From: Rossellomorea pakistanensis
Lineage (GTDB): Bacteria; Bacillota; Bacilli; Bacillales; Bacillaceae_B
Length of the DNA stretch: 64,000 bases
Direction: 5' to 3'
Assembly: GCF_016908495.1 (NCBI RefSeq)
Contig: NZ_JAFBDZ010000002.1
Coordinates: forward strand, 62,001 to 126,000
Below the pieces are notes generated by a model that was not told where the DNA came from, made no database searches, and saw only the letters and a program-made list of their open reading frames with translations. Every line of letters starts with the position of its first letter. Position 1 is the first letter of the stretch. Of this stretch, positions 1 to 7,892 are shown piece by piece. Position numbers and translations under genes: made by a program.

Positions 1-192
1 GTCAGTAACGATAAAATTATTGATGTTATTAGTGCTACAAAAGAATATGCAAAGTTTCTAGAATGTGATATTGGATCTAACCTCTTTAAAATTTTAAAAA
101 TTGCATTTGATTCAAACGATGAACCGGTGCACCTCTCTACCTTTATGTGTGAAACAAACAAAGTAAATTTAACTGTCCATCGGGCAAAATAG
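1..192 (+). CDS. GntR-family regulator, C-terminal UTRA fragment (5' truncated by window)
   Basis: Frame 1 is open from the first base to a TAG at 190-192 and gives 63 residues. The order strand, FDSNDEPVHLS, strand resembles the end of a UTRA effector-binding domain, where a (Y/F)D-x-x-x-x-P(V)-x-x-S segment is followed by a last beta strand. UTRA domains bind small ligands and control an N-terminal GntR winged helix, which would lie left of the window. The fragment is too short to suggest a ligand. A strong hairpin terminator overlaps the stop codon, so this is the last gene of its transcript. Confidence 0.55.
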   Translation, partial: VSNDKIIDVISATKEYAKFLECDIGSNLFKILKIAFDSNDEPVHLSTFMCETNKVNLTVHRAK

Positions 193-225
193 ATCATACC
201 AAATGCATAAGTATGATCTATTTTT
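191..225 (+). terminator. Rho-independent terminator after the GntR fragment
   Basis: AGATCATAC and GTATGATCT form a perfect 9-bp stem around an 11-nt loop, followed directly by a T run. It begins on the last bases of the stop codon. Confidence 0.85.
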
Positions 226-279
226 ATACTGCAACATACTGAGAAAGCAAATTTTATGTTTTTCTTCACAAAGTTATCC

Positions 280-326
280 CTTCTACTTTTTAACATATTA
301 GCTTTAGCTAGTTTAAAAAGTAGAAG
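280..326. repeat. 13-bp perfect inverted repeat in the leader of the acetyltransferase gene
   Basis: CTTCTACTTTTTA (280-292) and TAAAAAGTAGAAG (314-326) are perfect complements around a 21-nt loop. No T run follows on either strand, so it is not an ordinary terminator. It lies about 190 bp before the GNAT gene. Between them is a possible 14-codon reading frame (368-412) with GGGAGG upstream. An attenuator or operator role is possible but unproven. Confidence 0.5.
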
Positions 327-512
327 GACTGGCAACAAAAAAACTTTTAGGGAGGATATTTAAAAGGATGAGAAGAATAACTAACTGGGTTGAAATTAAT
401 CTTTCCATGTAGACAATATACAAGTCAGTAGACGTTTTTAACTTCAGTTATCCCTAAAACGTTATATGACCCTTTGACGATAGCGCTTTACCAAACAACG
501 AAAGGGAATCTT

Positions 513-1058
513 ATGAGAGAATCGAATAATATTAAATTTATTGAGTTGGATAGCAATGATTTAACCACTACCCTTTTAAAAACCTTCAATCGTTATCAGG
601 AAACCAATCAGGTACTGTTTAAAGCTAACGATCAATATCGTTTTAAAGCTGACCACTTTGTAGACCAATGGGAGGATGAAAAAAAAGCTCTTGTCATCCA
701 GTCATTACAGAATTGTGTGAAATCTGGAGGGGGTGTAATCGGTGCTTTTCTTGAAGGCCGTTTAGTTGGCTTTGCAAGTGTGGAGGGTGAATTGTTCGGT
801 AGCGATAATGAATACCTAGAACTCTCTTATATTCATGTGTCGAATGAAATCAGAAACAGTGGTCTAGGTAAGGAATTATTCGGGCTTTGCTGTTCGAAGG
901 CAAAACAACTTGGTGCTAAAAAGCTGTATATAGCTGCACATCCCTCTGAAGAAACACAACATTTCTATTCAGCCGTGGGTTGTACATTTGCAATGGAGAT
1001 TAACCAAGAGATCTATGTAAAAGAGCCTTTAGATATACAATTAGAATTTACTTTATAA
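513..1058 (+). CDS. GNAT-family N-acetyltransferase
   Basis: A 181-aa protein with the GNAT fold. It has a central beta strand (EYLELSYIHVS) followed by the acetyl-CoA pyrophosphate-binding motif RNSGLGKELF, where RxxGxG is the signature, and then a C-terminal FYSAVGC segment typical of motif B. It should transfer an acetyl group from acetyl-CoA to an amine; the substrate cannot be read from the sequence. I chose ATG 513 because AAAGGG lies 6 nt upstream; an in-frame TTG at 474 has no comparable ribosome binding site. The gene stands alone and ends in a strong hairpin. Its long leader contains an inverted repeat and may regulate it. Confidence 0.85.
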   Translation: MRESNNIKFIELDSNDLTTTLLKTFNRYQETNQVLFKANDQYRFKADHFVDQWEDEKKALVIQSLQNCVKSGGGVIGAFLEGRLVGFASVEGELFGSDNEYLELSYIHVSNEIRNSGLGKELFGLCCSKAKQLGAKKLYIAAHPSEETQHFYSAVGCTFAMEINQEIYVKEPLDIQLEFTL

Positions 1059-1072
1059 CTATTATAAAGTGG

Positions 1073-1098
1073 AAGGCCTCCCAAATAGGAGGCCTTTT
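1073..1098 (+). terminator. Terminator after the acetyltransferase gene
   Basis: AAGGCCTCC pairs with GGAGGCCTT (1088-1096) over a 6-nt loop, followed by TT. It may also serve the convergent minus-strand propeller gene that ends at 1149. Confidence 0.8.
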
Positions 1099-1148
1099 CA
1101 ACTGAAGGCAGAGTTACCATCGTATCACCCGTTTTATCGCTTTTTCTG

Positions 1149-2357
1149 TTACTGTCCTCGATACATATGAATAAGGCTTCGATTTTGTCCCCTTGCGAAT
1201 ACATCAATACGGTTTGGTCCCCAAGACACTGCCGCTGGTTCAGAGTTTAGAGAGCCTCCAAGGTTTCGCCAATCTGACCATCGAGAGCCGTTCCATGTTT
1301 TTAGATAAAGTTCATTATTTCTTCCTCTTACAAATACCTGTAGTCGGTTTGGACGTGTGGAAGACACTGCAGGTGCTGATGTCAGGACTCCTCCAAGGCT
1401 TTCCCAATTACTCCAATTAGAGCCATTCCACCATTTGTGAATTAAATCTCGGTTTTGTCCTCTTGCAAACACATCAATACGGTTCGGCCCCCAAGACACA
1501 GCTGCTGGTGCCGATGTTAATTGGCCGCCGAGGTCTTCCCAATCTTCCCAGCGAGAACCATTCCATGTTTTCTTATAAAGTCTTTGATTTCTTCCTCTAA
1601 CAAAAACATCTAATTGGTTTGAACGTCGAGAAGAGGCAGCAGGGCTACTCGTTAACGTCCCTCCAAGGTTTTCCCAATCACTCCAGCGGCTTCCGTTCCA
1701 CCATTTATGGTAGAGACTATCATCGGTCCCTCTGACAAATACATCGATACGATTTGGTCCCCAAGAAACGGCTGCAGGTGATGATGTTAATGTTCCACCA
1801 AGACTTTCCCAATTGCTCCATCTCTGTCCATTCCACCAAATATGGTAAAGACTTTGGTCGGTTCCTCTTGCAAACACATCAAGTCGATTGGGCTGCCAAG
1901 AGGAGACTGATGGTCCAGATGTGAGGATTCCTCCGAGGTCTTCCCAATCTGACCATCCTTGGCCAGGCTGACCTCCTCCATTTCCATTCCCGATAGCATT
2001 TAACGTAATTTGGATAACTCTTACTAAAACTCGATCTACAACGTTTTGTGAAATATTATATTGTCTAAAAAGGAGATTAAGCCAAGGAATTCGATTTTGG
2101 AATTGATTGTAGATTTTGTTAGCCGATTGATTGGTATTTGCTTCATTCAGTGTAAAGCTCACAACAAGAGAAAAAATATAATCAACGAGATTACGGTTCA
2201 TTCCGCCTTGCTCAAATTGATTATATAAATTATTATGCTGGGAACGAAGCGTCTGCATGACCTCCTGAACACTTGGTTGTTGACGGTAAAACATATTTGG
2301 TTGAACATAAGGGTTTATTGGGATAAATCGTGGCATTCGATATCGATATCTAAACAT
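1149..2357 (-). CDS. PLL/tectonin-type beta-propeller lectin-like protein
   Basis: A 402-aa protein in two parts. Residues 1-134 are a non-repetitive, Arg/Asn/Gln-rich region with no classical signal peptide. Residues 135-402 are six tandem repeats of 45 residues with consensus W(S)(D/N)W(E)xLGG-x-LTS-x-P-x-x-(V)S-x-x-x-x-R-(I/L)-(D)-VF-x-RG-x-x-x-x-L-x-x-x-x-WNG. Such repeats form the blades of PLL or tectonin-type propellers, many of which bind sugars. Odd and even blades alternate in sequence (see findings). The start is ATG 2357, with AGGAGG 7 nt upstream. It is monocistronic. A surface, spore or carbohydrate-binding role is an inference only. Confidence 0.75.
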   Translation of the reverse strand: MFRYRYRMPRFIPINPYVQPNMFYRQQPSVQEVMQTLRSQHNNLYNQFEQGGMNRNLVDYIFSLVVSFTLNEANTNQSANKIYNQFQNRIPWLNLLFRQYNISQNVVDRVLVRVIQITLNAIGNGNGGGQPGQGWSDWEDLGGILTSGPSVSSWQPNRLDVFARGTDQSLYHIWWNGQRWSNWESLGGTLTSSPAAVSWGPNRIDVFVRGTDDSLYHKWWNGSRWSDWENLGGTLTSSPAASSRRSNQLDVFVRGRNQRLYKKTWNGSRWEDWEDLGGQLTSAPAAVSWGPNRIDVFARGQNRDLIHKWWNGSNWSNWESLGGVLTSAPAVSSTRPNRLQVFVRGRNNELYLKTWNGSRWSDWRNLGGSLNSEPAAVSWGPNRIDVFARGQNRSLIHMYRGQ

Positions 2358-2471
2358 TTACATACCTCCTCTATTGTATAAAGTCAGCATATGCACATAT
2401 GGGTGGATGGGGGAATGAATCATGAATTAATCTCCAACTTTTCTATTAAGAGATGAAACTCAGCCTACATG

Positions 2472-2501
2472 TTGACAAAAAACTACAGTCTATGTTATTA
2501 A
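2472..2501 (+). promoter_or_regulatory. Sigma-A promoter of htpG
   Basis: TTGACA (2472-2477) and TATTAA (2496-2501) are separated by 18 bp. The predicted start of transcription, near 2508, falls at the left edge of the CIRCE element, the usual geometry for HrcA repression. Confidence 0.7.
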
Positions 2502-2510
2502 AATAGTGGG

Positions 2511-2537
2511 TTAGCACTCAAATAGATAGAGTGCTAA
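2511..2537 (+). promoter_or_regulatory. CIRCE element (HrcA operator) upstream of htpG
   Basis: TTAGCACTC (2511-2519), a 9-bp spacer, then GAGTGCTAA (2529-2537). This is the exact CIRCE consensus. It is the operator of the heat-shock repressor HrcA, normally found before hrcA-grpE-dnaK and groESL. Here it sits between promoter and ribosome binding site of htpG. Confidence 0.95.
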
Positions 2538-2573
2538 TGGTAGACAAAGTATATATTGAAAGGGGAAAATTCA

Positions 2574-4451
2574 ATGATCAAGCAAGAGTTTAAAGCAGAA
2601 TCTAAACGATTGTTAGAAATGATGATCAACTCTATTTATTCTCAAAAAGAGATCTTTTTAAGAGAGGTTATCTCCAATTCAAGTGACGCGATTGATAAAA
2701 TCTATTACAAAGCGTTAACGGACGATTCTTTAAGATTCGATAAAGATAGCTACTACATAAAAGTAGAGCCTGATAAGGAAAATAGAACGTTGAAAATTAT
2801 CGATACCGGGATTGGCATGACAAAGGAAGAGCTTGAACATAATCTTGGAACGATTGCCAAAAGTGGCTCATTAGCTTTCAAAAAAGAAAATGATTCAAAG
2901 GATGGCCATGATATTATTGGTCAATTTGGTGTAGGTTTTTATTCAGCGTTCATGGTAGCTGACACTGTAACGGTGAGCAGTAAAGCGCTAGGCAGTGACG
3001 AGGCCTACAAATGGGAATCTAATGGAACGGATGGATACACAATGGAACCATCTGAAAAGGATTCAGTCGGAACAGAAATTACTCTTATAATGAAAGAGAA
3101 TACGGAAGACGAGAACTTTGATGAATTTTTAGAAGAATATCGATTAAAGGCGATTATTAAAAAGTACTCTGACTTTATCCGCTACCCAATTAAAATGGAT
3201 GTGACTAGCAGAAGACCTATCGAGGGTAGTGATAATGAGTTCGAAGAGTATCAAGAAGAACAAGTGTTAAACAGTATGGTCCCAATTTGGAGAAAGAATA
3301 AGAATGAGCTTACTCCAGAAGATTATGAGAATTTTTATAATGAAAAGCATTACGGTTTTGACAAGCCGATTAAACATATTCATATCAGTGTCGATGGGAC
3401 CGTAAGATATAATGCCATTCTATTTATACCAGAGAAAATTCCTTTTGACTACTATTCAAAGGAGTTTGAAAAAGGTTTAGAGCTTTATTCCAGCGGTGTA
3501 TTAATTATGGACAAATGCCCAGACCTCCTACCAGACTACTTTAGCTTTGTTAAAGGAATGGTTGACTCCGAGGATTTATCTTTAAATATTTCTCGAGAGA
3601 TTTTACAACAAGATAAACAATTGAAGTTTATCGCTAAGAATATTAAGAACAAAATTAAGCGAGAATTGGAAAGCTTATTAAAAGGTGATCGCGATAAGTA
3701 TGAAGAGTTTTATCAATCGTTTGGTCGACAATTGAAATTTGGCGTCTATAATGATTTTGGACAGGATAAAGATGTTTTGAAGGACTTATTAATGTTCTAC
3801 TCTTCAAAAGAGAAAAAGCTTGTAACATTAGATGAATATGTATCGAGAATGTCAGAAGATCAAAAGTATATTTATTATGCAACAGGTGAAACGAATGATC
3901 GAATTGAAAAGCTTCCGCAAACAGAGCTAGTGTCAGAAAAAGGCTTTGAAATTTTATACTTCACAGATGACATTGATGAGTTTGCCATTAAAATGCTTAT
4001 GAATTACCAGGAAAAAGAGTTCAAATCAGTATCCAGCAGTGATCTAGGGATTGACGAGGATAGCGAGAGTAATACCGATACACAGCAACAGGAAAACAAA
4101 GAGCTCTTTGACTATATGAAAGATGTATTGTCCGACAAGGTTAAGGAAGTCAAACTCTCAAAACGATTAAAGACTCACCCAGTGTGTTTATCTACTGATG
4201 GTGAAGTCTCAATTGAAATGGAAAAAGTTCTAAATGCTATGCCAAATAATCAAAACGTAAAAGCGGACAAGGTACTAGAAATTAATCCAAACCATGAGGT
4301 CTTCCAAACATTAAAAGCGTCTTTCGAAAATGATAAAGAGAAACTTAGTCTATATACCAACCTACTTTACAATCAAGCCCTTCTCATTGAAGGATTACCA
4401 ATTCAGGACCCAGTAGAGTTTACAAATGATATTTGTAAAGTGATGGTGTGA
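2574..4451 (+). CDS. htpG: Molecular chaperone HtpG (bacterial Hsp90)
   Basis: A 625-aa ATP-dependent cytosolic chaperone, full length for the family. The N-terminal GHKL ATPase domain begins with [26 protein letters not shown] and shows the family motifs [30 protein letters not shown] and [15 protein letters not shown]. The middle domain contains [19 protein letters not shown] sequence ([15 protein letters not shown]), which includes the catalytic arginine loop. The C-terminal part is the dimerisation domain. ATG 2574 has AAAGGGG 8 nt upstream; an in-frame TTG at 2556 precedes that site and is not chosen. A perfect CIRCE before the gene implies HrcA-controlled heat induction, unlike B. subtilis, where htpG is not in the HrcA class. 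Confidence 0.97.
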   Translation: MIKQEFKAESKRLLEMMINSIYSQKEIFLREVISNSSDAIDKIYYKALTDDSLRFDKDSYYIKVEPDKENRTLKIIDTGIGMTKEELEHNLGTIAKSGSLAFKKENDSKDGHDIIGQFGVGFYSAFMVADTVTVSSKALGSDEAYKWESNGTDGYTMEPSEKDSVGTEITLIMKENTEDENFDEFLEEYRLKAIIKKYSDFIRYPIKMDVTSRRPIEGSDNEFEEYQEEQVLNSMVPIWRKNKNELTPEDYENFYNEKHYGFDKPIKHIHISVDGTVRYNAILFIPEKIPFDYYSKEFEKGLELYSSGVLIMDKCPDLLPDYFSFVKGMVDSEDLSLNISREILQQDKQLKFIAKNIKNKIKRELESLLKGDRDKYEEFYQSFGRQLKFGVYNDFGQDKDVLKDLLMFYSSKEKKLVTLDEYVSRMSEDQKYIYYATGETNDRIEKLPQTELVSEKGFEILYFTDDIDEFAIKMLMNYQEKEFKSVSSSDLGIDEDSESNTDTQQQENKELFDYMKDVLSDKVKEVKLSKRLKTHPVCLSTDGEVSIEMEKVLNAMPNNQNVKADKVLEINPNHEVFQTLKASFENDKEKLSLYTNLLYNQALLIEGLPIQDPVEFTNDICKVMV

Positions 4452-4457
4452 TCTAAG

Positions 4458-4486
4458 AAGCATGGGGATTTCCCCGTGCTTTTTAT
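4458..4486 (+). terminator. Terminator of htpG
   Basis: AAGCATGGGGA pairs with TCCCCGTGCTT (one G-T pair) over a very short loop and is followed by TTTTATTTTA. Confidence 0.85.
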
Positions 4487-4521
4487 TTTAGGAATAAAGG
4501 GCACAGAATGAGTCGAAATTA

Positions 4522-4560
4522 GTCGGTTGGTCAAGAAGATAGGGATTTTGGACAAATTAC
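4522..4560. repeat. GGACAAAT element, one-unit copy
   Basis: The head GTCGG-TT-GGTCAA starts at 4522 and a single GGACAAAT unit at 4550. The spacing (28 bp from head to unit, 21 bp from GGTCAA to GGAC) is the same as in the larger copies at 5.9, 38.3 and 61.8 kb. It lies between the htpG terminator and the next gene. Confidence 0.5.
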
Positions 4561-4680
4561 TTCACGTTTCTCCTCATTTACAAATCTTTACGTTATCTTT
4601 AACTACTAGTTACCCTATCTTAAAATCTATCAATTATGTTATTAACAGATTGATTGATTTTAATGAAAGGGGAAGTTTAT

Positions 4681-5589
4681 ATGATAAAAGGTCTTTTTAG
4701 AAATGTTTTCATGTCTGCAGCACTAGTTGGAATCGGGGGAGGAGTAGTGGGTCAAGCAGAGGCCGCTGAACCTATTCATCCTTCACTTAATCCGAATAAA
4801 ATTTTAAATGTCGCTCATCGTGGTGCATCTGGTCATGCTCCAGAACATACTCTATTAGCCTATGAGCTAGGTGAACAGATGAAAGGCGATTACATAGAAG
4901 TAGATTTGCAAATGACGAAAGATGGCGAACTTATTGCTATGCATGATGAAAAGCTAGACCGAACAACAAACGGAACTGGGCTTGTGAAAGATCATACCTT
5001 AGCAGAAATTAAGCAGCTAGATGCGGGTTCATGGTTTAATGAGAAATATCCTGACTATGCAAATGAAGAGTATGTTGGTCTTCAAGTGCCTACCCTTGAA
5101 GAAGTGATTCAAAAGTTCGGGAAAGATGCCCGCTACTATATTGAAACAAAATCTCCTCATGTTTATCCTGGAATGGAACAAAAGCTATTAGAAATTCTAG
5201 AGGAGTATAAATTAACAGGTCCTAATGCATCTTCTAGTAAAGTAATCATTCAATCTTTCAGCTCTGAAAGCTTGAAAATGGTTCATGCCTTAAACCCAAC
5301 TGTCCCTCTTGTACAATTAATCTCATATAAAGGGTCAGCATCCATCACAGACGAACAGTTAGTGGAATATAAAACATATAGTATTGGACTAGGAATGAGC
5401 TATAAAACTATTGATGAAGCCTACGTCCAAAAAGTCCGTGAACACGGATTACTGATTCATCCCTATACAGTGAATGAAAAAGAAGATATGCGTAGACTTT
5501 TGGACTGGGGGGTAACAGGAATGTTTACAAACTTCCCAGATCGCTTACAAGAGGTCATGAAGGAGAAAAATAAAAGATTACGTGACTAA
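4681..5589 (+). CDS. glpQ: Secreted glycerophosphodiester phosphodiesterase
   Basis: A 302-aa GDPD-family enzyme that hydrolyses glycerophosphodiesters to glycerol-3-phosphate and an alcohol. The start is a Sec signal peptide (basic MIKGLFR, hydrophobic core, GQAEAAE cleavage region). The catalytic core follows: [14 protein letters not shown] with the HRG motif, [31 protein letters not shown] with the metal-binding E-x-D and the second catalytic His, a YIETK strand, and a C-terminal MFTNFPDR segment. ATG 4681 follows AAAGGGG by 7 nt; the in-frame TTG 4654 is less likely. Probably extracellular scavenging of phospholipid or teichoic acid breakdown products. The symbol is by family only. Confidence 0.9.
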   Translation: MIKGLFRNVFMSAALVGIGGGVVGQAEAAEPIHPSLNPNKILNVAHRGASGHAPEHTLLAYELGEQMKGDYIEVDLQMTKDGELIAMHDEKLDRTTNGTGLVKDHTLAEIKQLDAGSWFNEKYPDYANEEYVGLQVPTLEEVIQKFGKDARYYIETKSPHVYPGMEQKLLEILEEYKLTGPNASSSKVIIQSFSSESLKMVHALNPTVPLVQLISYKGSASITDEQLVEYKTYSIGLGMSYKTIDEAYVQKVREHGLLIHPYTVNEKEDMRRLLDWGVTGMFTNFPDRLQEVMKEKNKRLRD

Positions 5590-5613
5590 TCAGTAGTTTG
5601 AAAATCATGAGGA

Positions 5614-5643
5614 AAAGGATAGCAGATGCAGCTATCCTTTTTT
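5614..5643 (+). terminator. Terminator of the GDPD gene
   Basis: AAAGGATAGC and GCTATCCTTT form a perfect 10-bp stem with a 7-nt loop and a trailing T run. Confidence 0.88.
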
Positions 5644-5842
5644 GCTTTATAAAGAATAATAAAATACTAATATGCTGATAACGATGAAATGACCCGTTTT
5701 AATTCAGCGATAGTATCCTTCTTCGGAAGTTTAGGCCAAGCCAGGAATAAGGGTTATGCTTATTGATCCTAGCTTGTCTTATGCAAGTTACTTATTTTGT
5801 TCTTGGAAATGAGGGAGTTTGTCAATATAGATATGCGATAAA

Positions 5843-5960
5843 TGTCGAATTCAGTCGATTGATCAATATATTTGGATTATGGACAAATTAATGGTCATTT
5901 TGGACAAATAAAGTACGATAACGGACAAATTATCACTGATGATGGACAAATAATTAAGTC
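5843..5960. repeat. GGACAAAT element, four-unit copy
   Basis: After a head with TGTCGA and GATCAATATAT, GGACAAAT occurs at 5881, 5902, 5923 and 5944, exactly 21 bp apart, with unrelated 13-bp sequences between. It ends AATTAAG like the copy at 38.3 kb. No reading frame, hairpin or T run explains it. Confidence 0.75.
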
Positions 5961-6400
5961 AATCCTTGCTTCAGGATCATCAAATGATTAAATTGAATGA
6001 TTTTGAAACGAAACTCTGGTGATAAGCACTAAAAAAGATGATCCAAATTGCTCTAACGGTAATGAAAATTCGAAAAAGCGAAAATGACGACCCTTTAAGA
6101 AGAAAGCCTGATATCATGCTTTATATTCTTTAATTCAATCTAAAAAGACAGCTATAGCATCACACATGAATCCTGCTAGATACTCACTTCTGACACCAAG
6201 CAATACAGGAACCATGCTGTTGTTTTAAAAGGAAACAAAGTTTGCTAAAACAGCTTAAAAAAAGACAGATTTCCGCTCCATAAATTATTTTGGTTTAATT
6301 TTACTGATATACGAGATCCTCCACTTATAGGACTTTGCTAGGAATGAAAGTTATCCACCTTCATAATATGATATACTATTCTGAAAAAGGGGGATTTAGG
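5961..6400. other. AT-rich intergenic stretch without a recognisable gene
   Basis: I see no coding sequence, terminator or known RNA here. Between 6075 and 6110 there is AAATGACGACC followed by a short purine-rich run, a motif also seen on the minus strand near 56.9 kb. GATATACTAT near 6370 could be a -10 region for the thioesterase gene, without a convincing -35. Confidence 0.4.
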
Positions 6401-6886
6401 ATGGAAGAGAAAATAATCAAAGCCATTCAAGATGATTATCCAGATGATTTTTCCTGGTGTTATGGGTGCGGGAGATTGAATAAAGAGGGTCATCAATTTC
6501 GAACAGGCTGGCAAGGGGAGAAAACCGTTACGATTTATACCCCAGAACCAAAGCATACGGCAATCCCAGGCTTTGTTTACGGTGGACTAATGGCATCGCT
6601 TATCGATTGTCATGGGACCGGTTCAGCAGCTTTAGCGTTGCATCGAAAAAATGGACATGAAGCAGGTGATGGATCCGAGCCTCCTCGATTTGTTACGGCG
6701 TCATTAAAGGTTGATTTTTTAAATCCAACCCCACAAGATGTTCCATTAAAAGCGATCGGTACCTTACAAGAAATTCATCCGAAAAAATGGAAGGTGGAGA
6801 CAGAGGTATTTTCTCATGACACACTTTGTGCCCGTGGAGAAGTCGTTGCTGTCGTGATGCCTGATACCTTTATGAAAAAGGCTTAA
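6401..6886 (+). CDS. PaaI-family (hotdog fold) thioesterase
   Basis: A 161-aa protein with a single hotdog domain. The core has IPGFVYGGLMASLIDCHGTGSA, which matches the G-G-x-x-x-x-x-x-D active-site helix of PaaI/4HBT thioesterases, followed by FVTASLKVDFLNPTPQ, the usual second strand. A Cys pair near the N-terminus (WCYGCGRLNKEG) is common in this subgroup. It should hydrolyse an acyl-CoA thioester in the cytoplasm; the substrate is unknown. ATG 6401 has AAGGGGG upstream; reading the frame further upstream gives no alternative with a ribosome site. It stands alone between two intergenic regions. Confidence 0.8.
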   Translation: MEEKIIKAIQDDYPDDFSWCYGCGRLNKEGHQFRTGWQGEKTVTIYTPEPKHTAIPGFVYGGLMASLIDCHGTGSAALALHRKNGHEAGDGSEPPRFVTASLKVDFLNPTPQDVPLKAIGTLQEIHPKKWKVETEVFSHDTLCARGEVVAVVMPDTFMKKA

Positions 6887-6976
6887 GTTCTAAATAAATC
6901 TTCTTTTCTTTAAGGGATTGCTTGATCTTAATTAGGGTATGGATGAAAGTATGAACTTAACTAAGGAGAGGATACT

Positions 6977-7345
6977 TTGCCTGTATATACTAAACGTGCC
7001 TATGAGGAAATCTCAGAAGATGATGGTGTCCGTGTGCTCGTTGATAGAATGTGGCCAAGAGGAATTTCAAAACATGAATTAAAGATTGACTACTGGATGA
7101 AGCAAGTAGCACCCTCTGCTTCATTACGTAAATGGTTTGACCATGATCCAGATAAGTTTCATGAATTTAAAGATAAATATAAAAGCGAACTAAAAAATGA
7201 TGAAGATAAAAAGGAACAATTAGAAGAACTAAAAAGAATTGTTAAAAAGAATGAGAAGAAGGTAACATTAATCTATGGTGCAAAGGATAAAAAAAATAAT
7301 CAAGCGACAGTTTTAAAAGAAATCTTGGACCGACAACATGTATAG
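6977..7345 (+). CDS. DUF488-family protein
   Basis: A 122-aa protein matching DUF488 end to end. The N-terminal part has the family hallmark VRVLVDRMWPRGISK, then WMKQVAPSASLRKWFDHDPDKF and a C-terminal VTLIYGAKDKKNNQA. The function of the family is unknown; the conserved Trp/Arg/His surface suggests a ligand- or nucleic-acid-binding role. It starts with TTG 6977, which has a strong AAGGAGAGG 6 nt upstream. The gene is single and ends at a symmetrical hairpin shared with the convergent gene. Confidence 0.88.
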   Translation: MPVYTKRAYEEISEDDGVRVLVDRMWPRGISKHELKIDYWMKQVAPSASLRKWFDHDPDKFHEFKDKYKSELKNDEDKKEQLEELKRIVKKNEKKVTLIYGAKDKKNNQATVLKEILDRQHV

Positions 7346-7380
7346 TAGGGGTATAAGTTCATTAATTGGAAGAATCCTAT

Positions 7381-7408
7381 AAAAAACGCTTGGATCCAAG
7401 CGTTTTTT
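7381..7408. terminator. Bidirectional terminator between DUF488 and the CxxC gene
   Basis: A 28-bp perfect palindrome: six A, CGCTTGGATCCAAGCG, six T. It gives a GC stem with a T run on both strands, fitting two convergent genes. Confidence 0.88.
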
Positions 7409-7440
7409 ATTCGTTCAATTTCATTTACCAATAAGTTCAA

Positions 7441-7740
7441 CTACCACATTGGCTCCTCAATATTACTCAACTTATACAAATAAGGCATGTAAACTAATAC
7501 TAAAGCATATAAAATAAATTCTAAAGTTAAGACATAGCCAAAAGGTACACCAGATGATACTAACGGTATCCATATTAAAAAAGGGAGAAATGCAAATAGG
7601 CTTAATTGGTTTCTTGATTTTTTTGATAAATATTGGTGTGCATTGCAGGAGGAGCAAAGTAATTTATTTTTAAATGTAAACATTTTTATGAAAGTTTCTC
7701 TCCAGCTCCATTTAAAGCCGCAATTCTGACAGACCGGCAT
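7441..7740 (-). CDS. Small membrane protein with paired CxxC motifs
   Basis: A 99-aa protein. The N-terminal part carries CQNC and CSSC, 21 residues apart (residues 4-7 and 29-32), likely a zinc ribbon. Two hydrophobic helices follow (about 50-68 and 70-88). This matches the small Bacillus family described as CxxC-20-CxxC proteins, of unknown function. I chose ATG 7740 because AGGGAGG precedes it; an in-frame upstream ATG at 7800 would add a hydrophobic extension and lacks such a site. It is minus-strand and monocistronic. Confidence 0.75.
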   Translation of the reverse strand: MPVCQNCGFKWSWRETFIKMFTFKNKLLCSSCNAHQYLSKKSRNQLSLFAFLPFLIWIPLVSSGVPFGYVLTLEFILYALVLVYMPYLYKLSNIEEPMW

Positions 7741-7824
7741 ATTAAACAGCCTCCCTATAAATATCTCCACCAATATTTTAACATAAAATGACATTAACAC
7801 TTGAAATTCCTTATTGAATATTGA

Positions 7825-7875
7825 AAAAAAGTGGCAACCATTATTAGCATAAAAGCCTATAGGTCAGCCACTTTT
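7825..7875 (-). terminator. Terminator of the MFS exporter gene
   Basis: On the minus strand AAAAGTGGC (7867-7875) pairs with GCCACTTTT (7827-7835) across a long loop and is followed by a T run. Confidence 0.65.
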
Positions 7876-7892
7876 ACATGGTTTGTATATTC

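Noticed and set aside
5843-5960. CRISPR array
   Set aside because: The constant part is only about 8 bp and spacers 13 bp, far below CRISPR repeat and spacer sizes, and no cas genes are present.
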